Assembly (NCBI GenBank): GCA_937127205.1
Contig: CAKZLS010000241.1
Coordinates: forward strand, 1 to 23,728
DNA: 23,728 bases
From: an uncultured Rhodospirillales bacterium
GTDB lineage: Bacteria; Pseudomonadota; Alphaproteobacteria; Rhodospirillales; Defluviicoccaceae
Direction of reading: 5' to 3'
Of the stretch, positions 1-6,624 are shown piece after piece. The position numbers were made by a program, and so were the translations under genes. Position 1 is the first letter of the stretch; the number at the start of each line of letters is the position of its first letter. The notes beneath the pieces were generated by a model, which saw only the letters and a list, made by a program, of their open reading frames with translations, was not told the DNA's origin and ran no database searches.

Positions 1-292
1 TGAGGCCGTCCACCTGGATAACCTCGGGCGCTCTATCCGGCGTCAGGTCGATGTCGTGATCGAGAAACTGTCCCCATGTTACCCACATCTCGTTCAAGCC
101 GAGGCTGTTGGGAATGTCCGCGCCATTCTGGGCGAACAGGTTCTGCGCAATGTCGGCTGCGTTGACACCTTCGCGAGGCGCCGAAACCCCGTCTTCATAG
201 TCGGCACCCGTCAACCTCAGCAACGGAACCGTCGCGCTCCCGGGCTCGCCGACCGGGCGCAATTCTCCTACGATTTTATCCAAATACTCCAT
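1..292 (-). CDS. Animal-type heme peroxidase, N-terminal fragment
   Basis: This gene runs off the left edge; 97 N-terminal residues are visible. The key motif is WGQFLDHDIDLTP at residues 73-85, the distal-heme signature of the peroxidase-cyclooxygenase (animal heme peroxidase) superfamily. By comparison with myeloperoxidase, Gln75 and His79 are the distal pair, Asp78 is the residue that can be esterified to heme, and Asp80 is a calcium ligand. The family oxidises halides or organic substrates with H2O2. The ATG at 292 is preceded by a GGGGA ribosome-binding sequence. No Sec signal peptide is visible; some bacterial members are instead exported by type I secretion through C-terminal RTX repeats, which lie outside this window if present. 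Proximal His and any C-terminal domains cannot be seen. It is divergent from the ligase gene at 603. The family call is confident; substrate and location are unknown. Confidence 0.85.
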   Translation of the reverse strand, partial: MEYLDKIVGELRPVGEPGSATVPLLRLTGADYEDGVSAPREGVNAADIAQNLFAQNGADIPNSLGLNEMWVTWGQFLDHDIDLTPDRAPEVIQVDGL

Positions 293-602
293 AACCAATT
301 CCCCAAATCTCGTGCGCACGTTTGATTGACGCAGCGACCGTTATTACAACCATTAGGGGAGAACTATACCGAAAAAGAATCTAAAACTCACGGAAAATTG
401 ATCGAATTGTGATCAAACTCGTCGGCGGGGTACCGACGCTATGGACCGATGATCACTCGGCGGGGCCTGGGGCCGGGACGTTTTCAGTCGGTTCCGCCGG
501 TTTTGACTTTCAAACAACCATAGGGCCCGTGGGGGTTGGTCAAAGCCCGGGATCCCGATACAACCATCGTCAAGGCGGTAACCGGCGGGATCAAAGGTGT
601 TT
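293..602. other. Divergent intergenic region, about 310 bp
   Basis: This stretch separates the peroxidase (minus) from the ligase (plus) and should carry both promoters. Short open frames here lack ribosome-binding sites and recognisable protein character, so I treat them as noncoding. The section at about 340-400 is AT-richer than its surroundings. The one clear element is the dyad at 398-416, listed separately. A weak plus-strand promoter-like pair (TTGATT, 17 bp, TACAAC) begins near 321, but it matches consensus poorly and would give a leader of about 250 nt. No terminator or structured RNA is evident. Confidence 0.6.
398..416. promoter_or_regulatory. Perfect dyad TTGATC-N7-GATCAA, possible operator
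   Basis: TTGATC at 398-403 and GATCAA at 411-416 are exact reverse complements separated by 7 bases, giving a 19-bp site in an AT-rich part of the divergent intergenic region. It lies about 105 bp before the peroxidase start and 190 bp before the ligase start. The half-sites resemble FNR-type halves, but the gap is too long for FNR (which has 4 bases between TTGAT and ATCAA). The regulator is unknown, and a chance 6-bp dyad is possible. Confidence 0.3.
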
Positions 603-1880
603 ATGGCGAGTTACGCAAAACTCGAGGACGAAGAACGCCGAATGGTTCGGGGGATGGATCTCGCCGACAAACTCCTCCTCATCGAGGCGCGCAACAACCT
701 GCATACGCTAGCCCAATTCCGCGCCGCCGTGCGTTCGGGCCGGCCGGCGGCGATCGTCGAGCGGAGCGTGCTCGATACCCTTGACGCGATGCCCGTGGCG
801 TCGGGACGCGAAGGTCAGCTTGCCGTTGAGGCGCTCGGACTGGCGGGGGAGAAGCTGGTTTGTTTCACGTCGGGTTCGTCCGGGAGTCCGAAAGGGATCC
901 TGCGGACCTATGACAGTTGGCGGCGCACATTCGAAACCCAGCACAAGACCATTAAATGCAAGGAAAATGCGAGCGTACTCATTATCGGAAACCTAGCTCA
1001 TTCGCTTCATCTGTACGGCGCCATGGAGGCTTTGGACCGGGGCGTGGTGCCGACCATCCTCGACAAGCTCTCGCCGAAGCATGTTTTGGACACGTGCCGG
1101 ACGTTGGGTCTTGAGATAATCTATGCGACCCCGGCGCATCTCAATTTGTTGCTGGCATACGCACGGAAGAAACCGGTTCCTCCGCTTCCGACGGTGTCGC
1201 ATATCCTGGCGGGGGGCGCGAAACTCGACGAACGGCACCTGAGCGAAATTGACGCGTTGTTTCCCAATGCCCGCATCGTCGAATTTTTCGGCACCACCGA
1301 GACCAGCTACATCACTTTGAAATCCCCCGACGCGCCCACAGGGTCGGTGGGACGGGCAGTGCCCGGCGTAAACTTGGAGATCACCGACGATGACGGCCGT
1401 CCGCTGCCTCCGGGAGAAGAGGGGGTTTTGTGGATTAACAGTGACATGCTGTTCGAACGGTATCTAATCGGCGAAGACGAGAACACCCGCTGGCGGGACG
1501 GCTTCCTGACCGTGGGCGATCAGGGGTTTCTCGATACCGACGGCAACCTGTTCTTCACCGCGCGGATCGGTTCCATGGTGACCATCGCCGGCGAGAATGT
1601 CTTTCTTGATCATGTGGAACGGGCCCTGCAAATGCAGATCGCGGAGGGAGAGGCTGCCGTTCTGCCCATCGGGGATTCGTTAAGAGGATGCCGGCTCGTC
1701 GCCATGACCCAGGTCCGCGTGCCGGACGAGCAAGCCCGTACCGTGCTCCGCTCGCTCCGCAACAAGTTCGGACCTTTGAAGTCGCCCAAGACCCTTGTTC
1801 ATGTGAAGGACTGGCCGTTTCTGCCCTCGGGGAAGACCGACCGCCAAACCCTGTTGAAGCGCCTGGCGGAAAACGGATGA
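603..1880 (+). CDS. Short ANL-family acyl/aryl-CoA or acyl-AMP ligase
   Basis: This 425-residue adenylate-forming enzyme would activate a carboxylic acid with ATP to an acyl-AMP, usually followed by transfer to CoA. Motifs in order are the phosphate-binding loop TSGSSGSPKG (89-98), FFGTTET (228-234), VGDQGFLDTDG (304-314) with Asp305 as ribose ligand, and PSGKTDRQTL (408-417) with Lys411 as the adenylation lysine. The catalytic set looks intact. The P-loop lies near residue 90 instead of the more usual 150-200, so the N-terminal domain is short by roughly 60-100 residues. The ATG at 603 is chosen because AAAGG lies 5-10 bases upstream; a GTG at 597 falls inside that site. The stop codon overlaps the thiolase start (ATGA at 1877-1880), which implies translational coupling and a shared pathway. 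Substrate cannot be read from sequence. Confidence 0.88.
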   Translation: MASYAKLEDEERRMVRGMDLADKLLLIEARNNLHTLAQFRAAVRSGRPAAIVERSVLDTLDAMPVASGREGQLAVEALGLAGEKLVCFTSGSSGSPKGILRTYDSWRRTFETQHKTIKCKENASVLIIGNLAHSLHLYGAMEALDRGVVPTILDKLSPKHVLDTCRTLGLEIIYATPAHLNLLLAYARKKPVPPLPTVSHILAGGAKLDERHLSEIDALFPNARIVEFFGTTETSYITLKSPDAPTGSVGRAVPGVNLEITDDDGRPLPPGEEGVLWINSDMLFERYLIGEDENTRWRDGFLTVGDQGFLDTDGNLFFTARIGSMVTIAGENVFLDHVERALQMQIAEGEAAVLPIGDSLRGCRLVAMTQVRVPDEQARTVLRSLRNKFGPLKSPKTLVHVKDWPFLPSGKTDRQTLLKRLAENG

Positions 1881-3004
1881 CCGGTTCCGCCCACATTATT
1901 GCCGCCGCGCGGACCTCGGTGGTTCCTTCAGGCGGAGATTTCCGCGATCTGGACTTCGATGCGCTGGCCGTCGCGCCGCTCCAGGAGTGCCTGGCTCGGG
2001 CCGGCGTCGCACCCGGACAGGTCGACGAGCTAATCCTCTCCAATGCTCTTGGCGCCGGCGGCAACGCGGCGCGCGTTACGGCGCTGGCTGCGGGATTGCC
2101 GGACCGCATCGCCGGTTTGAGCATCGACCGCCAGTGCGCCGGCGGGCTGGACGCCATCATGCTGGCACAAGCGCTGATTGAAGCGGGTCATGCCCACGTG
2201 GTACTCGCCGGCGGGAGCGAATCCCATTCGCTGCGGCCTCAGCGGCACTATCGCACGCGCTGGAACGCCGAACCCATGTTGCGCGAACAGGCGCGCTTTA
2301 CGCCGTGGCCGGGCCGCGATCCCGAGATGGCGGAAGCGGTCAGCCGGCTTGCCGACGAGGAGGGCATTTCGGCCGAGAGCCAGCACCAATGGGCGGTGTC
2401 CAGCCACGCCAAGGCCCGCGCCGCGTTGGACGCCGTCTCGGCCGAAATCCGCAACCCCGATGGCCTCGAGGTGAGAGGCGATCCCTTTGCCCGCCGCTTG
2501 ACCATGCCGACGTGCGCCCGGGCGCGCCGCATCACCGGCACCATCACCACCGCCAACACCAGCGTCGCCGCCGATGGCGCCGCGTTCGTGCTGGTGGTTT
2601 CAGGGGCGGTGAGGGAGCGGCTCGCGCCTCAATTCGGGTTGCGTGTGCTCCACGGTGCGACCGTTGGCGACGACCCGGAGATTCCGGCCATCGCACCGGT
2701 GAGAGCCATCGAAACCGTTCTCGCAAGGATCGGCATGAACGCAGGGGAATTCACCGTCATCGAACTGATGGAGGCTTACGCCGCCCAGGCGATCGCCTGC
2801 ATGCACGGCGCGGGGCTGGACCCGGCGCTGATCAATCCCGGCGGCGGTTCGTTGGCGCGGGGCCATCCCATCGGCGCGTCCGGCGCCATCCTTGCGGTGC
2901 GGCTGTTTTATGAACTGCGCGGGCGGGGCGGGCTTGGACTGGCGGCCATCGCCGCCGCCGGCGGGCTGGGCTCGGCCCTCGTCGTCGAGAGCGTTGTTCG
3001 TTAA
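1877..3004 (+). CDS. Thiolase-family protein lacking the second catalytic Cys
   Basis: This 375-residue protein belongs to the thiolase family, whose biosynthetic and degradative members make or cleave 3-ketoacyl-CoA. DRQCAGG (84-90) provides the nucleophile Cys87, and GHPIGASGA (329-337) provides His330. ELMEAYAAQ (296-304) and INPGGGSLARGHP are family landmarks. The C-terminal motif that normally reads LCxGGG-like sequence here reads AIAAAGGLG (357-365), putting Ala359 where the proton-transferring Cys should be. The acyl-transfer half-reaction is therefore plausible, but standard Claisen condensation is doubtful. Length is slightly below the usual 390 or so. The start is the ATG of the ATGA overlap with the ligase; upstream in-frame codons lie within that gene. 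The tail overlaps the convergent nitroreductase by 4 bp. An alternative reading is a substrate-channelling or acyl-binding partner of the ligase. Confidence 0.88.
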   Translation: MTGSAHIIAAARTSVVPSGGDFRDLDFDALAVAPLQECLARAGVAPGQVDELILSNALGAGGNAARVTALAAGLPDRIAGLSIDRQCAGGLDAIMLAQALIEAGHAHVVLAGGSESHSLRPQRHYRTRWNAEPMLREQARFTPWPGRDPEMAEAVSRLADEEGISAESQHQWAVSSHAKARAALDAVSAEIRNPDGLEVRGDPFARRLTMPTCARARRITGTITTANTSVAADGAAFVLVVSGAVRERLAPQFGLRVLHGATVGDDPEIPAIAPVRAIETVLARIGMNAGEFTVIELMEAYAAQAIACMHGAGLDPALINPGGGSLARGHPIGASGAILAVRLFYELRGRGGLGLAAIAAAGGLGSALVVESVVR

Positions 3005-3687
3005 CGATCCCAACCCTCGAACCGGGCGAACTGTTCCAGCGATATCCGATCCGTACGAAAATTGTTTGCCGGCGCTTCGGTGTCTTCGTAACCAAGGGCG
3101 ACGCCGCAGACCACCATGTCATGCTCGTCGAAGCCGAGCTGTTCGGCGATGAACGGGCCGTACATGGACATGGCGCCGATGCCGCAGCTCGCCAACCCCT
3201 CGGCCTGGGCGGCGAGCAGCAAGGTTTGCAGCATCATGCCGAAATCCATAAAGCATCCCTTGCCCATGCGGGCGTCGATGGTGGCGATGATACCAACCGG
3301 CGCGTCGAAAAAGCGGAAGTTCCTCATGAACTGGCGCCGGCGGGCATCGGCGTCCTTGCGATCGATCCCGAGTGCAGTGTAGAGATCGGCGCCCGCCTTG
3401 ATCTGCCGTTGGCGCAAATATTTCGGCATGGGCTCGGGAAAGTAAGAGTAGGCTTCCGTGACGTTAAGGCCGTCATCGATGGCCACCATAAGCGTGTCGC
3501 AGAAGTCGCGTAACGGCTGTCCGGTCATCGCCACGAACCGGCCCGGCTGCAGATTGGCGCCGCTGGGCGCCGTCCGCGCGGTCTCGAGGATCCGTTGCAC
3601 CGTCGCCAACGGCACCGGATCAGGCTTGTATTTCCGCACCGATTTGCGGGCTTGCGCGATGTCCTCGAATGGCGGGGGGGCGATCAT
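3001..3687 (-). CDS. Nitroreductase-family flavoprotein
   Basis: This 228-residue protein belongs to the FMN-dependent nitroreductase family, which moves two electrons from NAD(P)H to nitroaromatics, quinones, flavins or enone-like substrates. The N-terminal ARKSVRKYKPDPVP region (about 13-26) matches the Arg-x-Ser-x-Arg FMN-phosphate site. TAPSGANLQPGRFVA (about 39-53) is the second FMN-contact block. GLASCGIGA and the C-terminal VVCGVALGYED complete the fold. The family usually works as a soluble homodimer. Its TAA stop sits within the last bases of the thiolase, so the two genes share four bases tail to tail. The ATG at 3687 has only a weak GAGAA-like site upstream. Similarity appears closest to the longer nitrobenzene-reductase-like group, but the substrate is unknown. 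Convergent orientation gives only weak support for a shared pathway with the ligase and thiolase. Confidence 0.88.
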   Translation of the reverse strand: MIAPPPFEDIAQARKSVRKYKPDPVPLATVQRILETARTAPSGANLQPGRFVAMTGQPLRDFCDTLMVAIDDGLNVTEAYSYFPEPMPKYLRQRQIKAGADLYTALGIDRKDADARRRQFMRNFRFFDAPVGIIATIDARMGKGCFMDFGMMLQTLLLAAQAEGLASCGIGAMSMYGPFIAEQLGFDEHDMVVCGVALGYEDTEAPANNFRTDRISLEQFARFEGWDR

Positions 3688-3900
3688 ATTTGAGTTCTCG
3701 GGACCGGGGGCATAATCAATAACGGGATCTCTAATGGAAGGGAAAGCCGAAGCTTGACCATAAGATGAGTATCAATTGGACGAAAACAAATTTACCGCGC
3801 TTATGTGCGACCGCATTTTCAATCGTGTTGGCAAAGTCTCTTTGGCGCACGGTTGCCATGGCAGACAGCGATCCGAGGTTTTTATCAGAGGGAGGGATGC

Positions 3901-4563
3901 ATGAAACTCGTGGGGCAATTTGACTCGCCGTTCGTGCGGCGCGTGGCGGTGTCGATGACGGTTCTCGGTATTCCTTTCGAGCGCGACCGCTCGTCGGTGA
4001 TGCGCAACTTCGAAGATGTCAGCAAGATCAATCCGCTCGGCCGGGTGCCGGCGTTGGTTCTCGATGACGGCATGGTGGTGGTGGACAGCAATGCCATCCT
4101 CGACTGGCTCGACGGCGAGGTGGGTCCGAAACGCGCGCTGATGCCGCCGCCGGGACCGCCCCGCACCAAGTGCTGGCATCTCGTGGCGCTGGGACATGGC
4201 GCGGCCGAGAAACTGGTGGCGCTGGTCTACGAGCATCTGATGCGCACGCCCGAGCAGCGCGCGGTTCCCTGGATGAACCGCTGCCGAGGGCAGGTCGATG
4301 CGGCGCTTGCGGTGCTCGATCAAGCAGCGGAGGGCGCGGACCCGTGGCTGCTGGGCGGGCGGCTCACGCAAGCCGACATCACTATCGCGACCATGATCGG
4401 GTTTCTTGGTATGGTGGAACCAGCCACTGGGATCGCCCATCCCGATGACGGACACTGGCCGCACTTGGCACGGCTCGTGGCACGGTGCGAAGCCGAACCG
4501 GCATTCGCCACCTGCTACCCGCCGGAATCAGAACGGCCGCTGCCGCCGGATTTCAAGCCTTAA
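3901..4563 (+). CDS. Glutathione S-transferase family protein
   Basis: This 220-residue protein has the two-domain GST layout. An N-terminal thioredoxin-like half begins KLVGQFDSPFVRRV, with Ser9 in the position of the glutathione-activating residue. GRVPALVLDDG carries the cis-proline (about 48-58), and the VDSNAILDWLD segment provides the Ser of the glutathione-binding loop. An all-helical C-terminal half follows and includes the LGGRLTQADITIATM block, where the Asp is the conserved N-capping residue. It probably conjugates or reduces electrophiles in the cytoplasm; substrate is not inferable. The ATG at 3901 is chosen because GGAGGG at 3891-3896 lies just upstream and the fold begins immediately. 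The 213-bp gap from the divergent nitroreductase holds its promoter; I saw no clear operator there. It ends one base before the convergent AEC permease. Confidence 0.9.
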   Translation: MKLVGQFDSPFVRRVAVSMTVLGIPFERDRSSVMRNFEDVSKINPLGRVPALVLDDGMVVVDSNAILDWLDGEVGPKRALMPPPGPPRTKCWHLVALGHGAAEKLVALVYEHLMRTPEQRAVPWMNRCRGQVDAALAVLDQAAEGADPWLLGGRLTQADITIATMIGFLGMVEPATGIAHPDDGHWPHLARLVARCEAEPAFATCYPPESERPLPPDFKP

Positions 4564-4564
4564 T

Positions 4565-5545
4565 TCAAAGTGGAAACAAGTTGGCGGTAAACGGATCGGC
4601 AGGCAGCAGACCGGCGGTGACGGCGTAGATCAGGCCTGAAATACTGACGACGGAAATCGCCGTGGTCACCAGAATGCAGGCCGAGGCGCGATCGACCCAA
4701 TATCCATAATGCTGAGCCATAACGAACACATTGGTGGCGGTGGGCAATGCCGCCAGCAGCACGGCGGTATACACCCACACCGGCTCGAACGGGCCGGCCA
4801 TGCTCAACAAGGCGTACATGAGCAACGGATGGAGGATGAGCTTGCCGGGAACGATATAGGACAACTCCACCGGTACCCGCCGCAAAGGGCTCAAGGCGAG
4901 CGTTACCCCCATGGCGAACAACGCGCTCGGGGCTGCCGCCTGGGCGAGATAGTTGATCAGCCGCTCGATGGGGGCTGGCGGCACGAACCCGATTACAGCC
5001 GCGCCCACGCCGAAAACGGTGGCAATGATGAACGGGTGAAAGGCGATGCCGCGGGAAATCTCCAAAACCAGCTCGCCCTTGCTCTTCTTCTCCTTGCCGG
5101 AAATCGCCATCATCGTCGGGGCAATGGTAAAGTGCAGGGTGTTCTCGAAGCAGAAGATCAGGGCGAGGGGCACGGCCGCCTTTTCGCCGAATATGAGGAT
5201 GGCCAAACCAGGCCCCATGTAACCGATATTGCCGTAGGCCCCGGCCAACCCTTGCAGGGTGGCGTCGGGGACGGTGGCGCGGCGAAGCACCAACGCGAGA
5301 CCGAAGATCAACACGAAGACGCAGAAGGTGGCCGCCAGGTTGGCGAATATGAAACCCCAGCTGGCAAGCTCCTCCACCGGCGTTTGCGACAGCAATTTGA
5401 AGAATAACGCCGGGAGGGCCAGGTAGATGATAAAGATACGCAGCCATCCCATCGCCTCCGCCGGTTGCTGGATCAGGCGCGCCGTCACGTAACCGAGCAG
5501 GATCAACCCGAAAAGGGGAAGAACAAGACCGACGATTTCAGCCAT
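4565..5545 (-). CDS. AEC-family permease (auxin efflux carrier / MdcF-like)
   Basis: This 326-residue inner-membrane protein is almost entirely hydrophobic segments, about ten predicted helices, as expected for the AEC family (which includes bacterial malonate permease MdcF and plant PIN proteins). Family features include the N-terminal VLPLFGLILLGYVTARL helix, the GAYGNIGYMGPGLAI segment in the middle, and PTATNVFVMAQHYG near the C-terminal end. A charged cytoplasmic loop SGKEKKSKGEL divides the halves. The family usually moves small organic acids. The ATG at 5545 gives a normal AEC start; an in-frame TTG at 5569 would add eight residues without benefit. Upstream, on the same strand, is a terminator-bearing RNA element (5662-5755) that could attenuate this gene. 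It ends one base from the GST stop. Substrate unknown. Confidence 0.88.
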   Translation of the reverse strand: MAEIVGLVLPLFGLILLGYVTARLIQQPAEAMGWLRIFIIYLALPALFFKLLSQTPVEELASWGFIFANLAATFCVFVLIFGLALVLRRATVPDATLQGLAGAYGNIGYMGPGLAILIFGEKAAVPLALIFCFENTLHFTIAPTMMAISGKEKKSKGELVLEISRGIAFHPFIIATVFGVGAAVIGFVPPAPIERLINYLAQAAAPSALFAMGVTLALSPLRRVPVELSYIVPGKLILHPLLMYALLSMAGPFEPVWVYTAVLLAALPTATNVFVMAQHYGYWVDRASACILVTTAISVVSISGLIYAVTAGLLPADPFTANLFPL

Positions 5546-5661
5546 TCGGCGCCACGCCCCAAACCACAAATTTTTTAGCCCATCCCGGCGTAACCTTTTG
5601 CGACGGTTGGGTCAATCGAGGGAGGCTGGGTGCGCGCGTTCGCATAACAAGCGGTTTGGGG

Positions 5662-5755
5662 AACCAAAAAGGGCCGATGCGGCTCATCGGCCCAAGTTTC
5701 TCCGGCCTATAGGGGGGATAAGGCCGGATGAGGGGAGGGGTTATGTTGTTATTAT
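5662..5755 (-). ncRNA. Candidate attenuator leader or small RNA with C-rich motifs
   Basis: Read on the minus strand, this stretch has an unpaired CCCCTCCCC segment, then hairpin P1 (perfect 8-bp stem at 5728-5721 with 5708-5701, and a 12-nt loop TATCCCCCCTAT), then terminator hairpin P2 (9-bp stem at 5693-5685 with 5679-5671) and five Ts. A third pairing competes: CTCATC(C)GGCC at 5732-5722 can pair with GGCCGATGAG at 5692-5683, 10 bp with one bulged C. That pairing breaks both P1 and P2, which is the arrangement of a transcription attenuator. The AEC permease starts about 117 bases downstream. Alternatively, a free small RNA of about 94 nt could use its C-rich loops to bind Shine-Dalgarno sequences, as several alphaproteobacterial small RNAs do. 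I recognise no named riboswitch or RNA family. The ends are estimates from the promoter-like site and the T run. Confidence 0.45.
5666..5693 (-). terminator. Rho-independent terminator, minus strand
   Basis: GGGCCGATG and CATCGGCCC form a perfect 9-bp GC-rich stem around a 5-nt loop, followed on the minus strand by TTTTTGG. On the plus strand the stem is followed only by AAGTTTC, so the signal points to minus-strand transcription. No protein-coding gene lies immediately upstream on that strand, so it must end a short noncoding transcript or act within the leader of the AEC permease. Confidence 0.7.
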
Positions 5756-5761
5756 GTTCTT

Positions 5762-5790
5762 GATATGTGCACTGTTGAGGCAAATTTCAA
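5762..5790 (-). promoter_or_regulatory. Possible sigma-70-like promoter for the RNA element
   Basis: On the minus strand TTGAAA (5790-5785) and CATATC (5767-5762) are separated by exactly 17 bases. Transcription would start near 5755, just ahead of the C-rich segment and hairpins. The -35 box is a fair match and the -10 box a weak one, so support comes mainly from the position relative to the downstream terminator. Confidence 0.3.
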
Positions 5791-5841
5791 GGCAAGTCGG
5801 CGAATTCGCCAGCGGATTAAGGGATCGGACCAGAGTAGAGA

Positions 5842-6504
5842 ATGACCGGCGCTTCAAATGGATTTTGGGCGGGATCGGTTGCCGAGGCCAAGGCGATGCA
5901 GAGCGACCTGGCCGCGCGGGTGGAGCGGACCGACCGTGTTGACGAGATTCGCACGGTAGCAGGAGTGGACGTGGCTTACGGCCGCGGCAATCCCTTGAAA
6001 GCGGCGGCGGCAGTGTTGAATTTCCGGGACCTTACGGCGGTGGAGACGGCGACAACGACGCTGCCGGCGCGGTTTCCCTACGTTCCCGGCTACCTTTCGT
6101 TCCGCGAGCTGCCGGCAGTGCTGGACGTGCTCGACCGGCTGAGCGTCAAGCCGGATCTCATTCTCTGTGATGGGCAGGGTTTGGCCCATCCCCGCCGGTT
6201 CGGTCTCGCCTGTCATCTGGGCATCGCGACCGGTCTGCCTACCGTCGGTGTCGCTAAATCCCGCCTCGTCGGCGAGCATGGCGAACCCGGCCCTAGTCGC
6301 GGCGACTGGGTTCCGCTCATGGACAAGGACGAGATAATCGGTGCCGTTCTCCGGACGCGGGCGGGGGTGAAGCCGGTTTACGTTTCCATCGGCCATCGTG
6401 TCAGCCTGGAAACGGCGGTCCGCCTTGTCCTCGCCTGCACCACCCGTTTCCGCCTTCCCGAAACAACCCGCACCGCCGATCGACTGTCGAAGTTTGTGTC
6501 GTAG
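5842..6504 (+). CDS. nfi: Endonuclease V (deoxyinosine 3' endonuclease)
   Basis: This 220-residue protein carries every landmark of endonuclease V, the repair nuclease that nicks DNA one phosphodiester 3' of deoxyinosine. Metal ligands are Asp43 in VAGVDVAYG, Glu89 in YLSFREL and Asp110 in LILCDGQG. The PYVPGYLSF block (79-87) holds the tyrosine wedge of the strand-separating motif. AHPRRFGLACHLG, GVAKSRLVG (137-144) and the C-terminal IGHRVSL plus PETTRTADRLS blocks form the inosine pocket and DNA-binding surface. Length matches the family (about 220-230). The gene stands alone: the neighbour before it is on the other strand, and the adaptor gene follows after about 120 bp. The ATG at 5842 is preceded by a GAGTAGAGA purine stretch. 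Function is inferred from near-complete motif conservation. Confidence 0.95.
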   Translation: MTGASNGFWAGSVAEAKAMQSDLAARVERTDRVDEIRTVAGVDVAYGRGNPLKAAAAVLNFRDLTAVETATTTLPARFPYVPGYLSFRELPAVLDVLDRLSVKPDLILCDGQGLAHPRRFGLACHLGIATGLPTVGVAKSRLVGEHGEPGPSRGDWVPLMDKDEIIGAVLRTRAGVKPVYVSIGHRVSLETAVRLVLACTTRFRLPETTRTADRLSKFVS

Positions 6505-6624
6505 CGGCAAAGGCCTTTTGACCGGGCGCGCAACAATCTTTCCTTCTAACGGCTGCCGCCGGGCGGTATAAGGAGGGTGCCGCATCAACAGGTCGCGGCC
6601 TCTTTTCCTTCCGGGAATCCATCC

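Noticed and set aside
398..416. FNR or CRP binding site
   Set aside because: The half-sites resemble FNR halves, but 9 bases separate TTGAT from ATCAA instead of 4, and the CRP consensus TGTGA-N6-TCACA is not matched.
1688..1876. Earlier start for the thiolase inside the ligase gene
   Set aside because: The frame is open there, but the encoded residues are not thiolase-like, and the ATG at 1877 gives the normal thiolase N-terminus.
5671..5728. Plus-strand terminator or leader for endonuclease V
   Set aside because: The hairpins would also form on the plus strand, but no T run follows there; the T run is present only in the minus direction.
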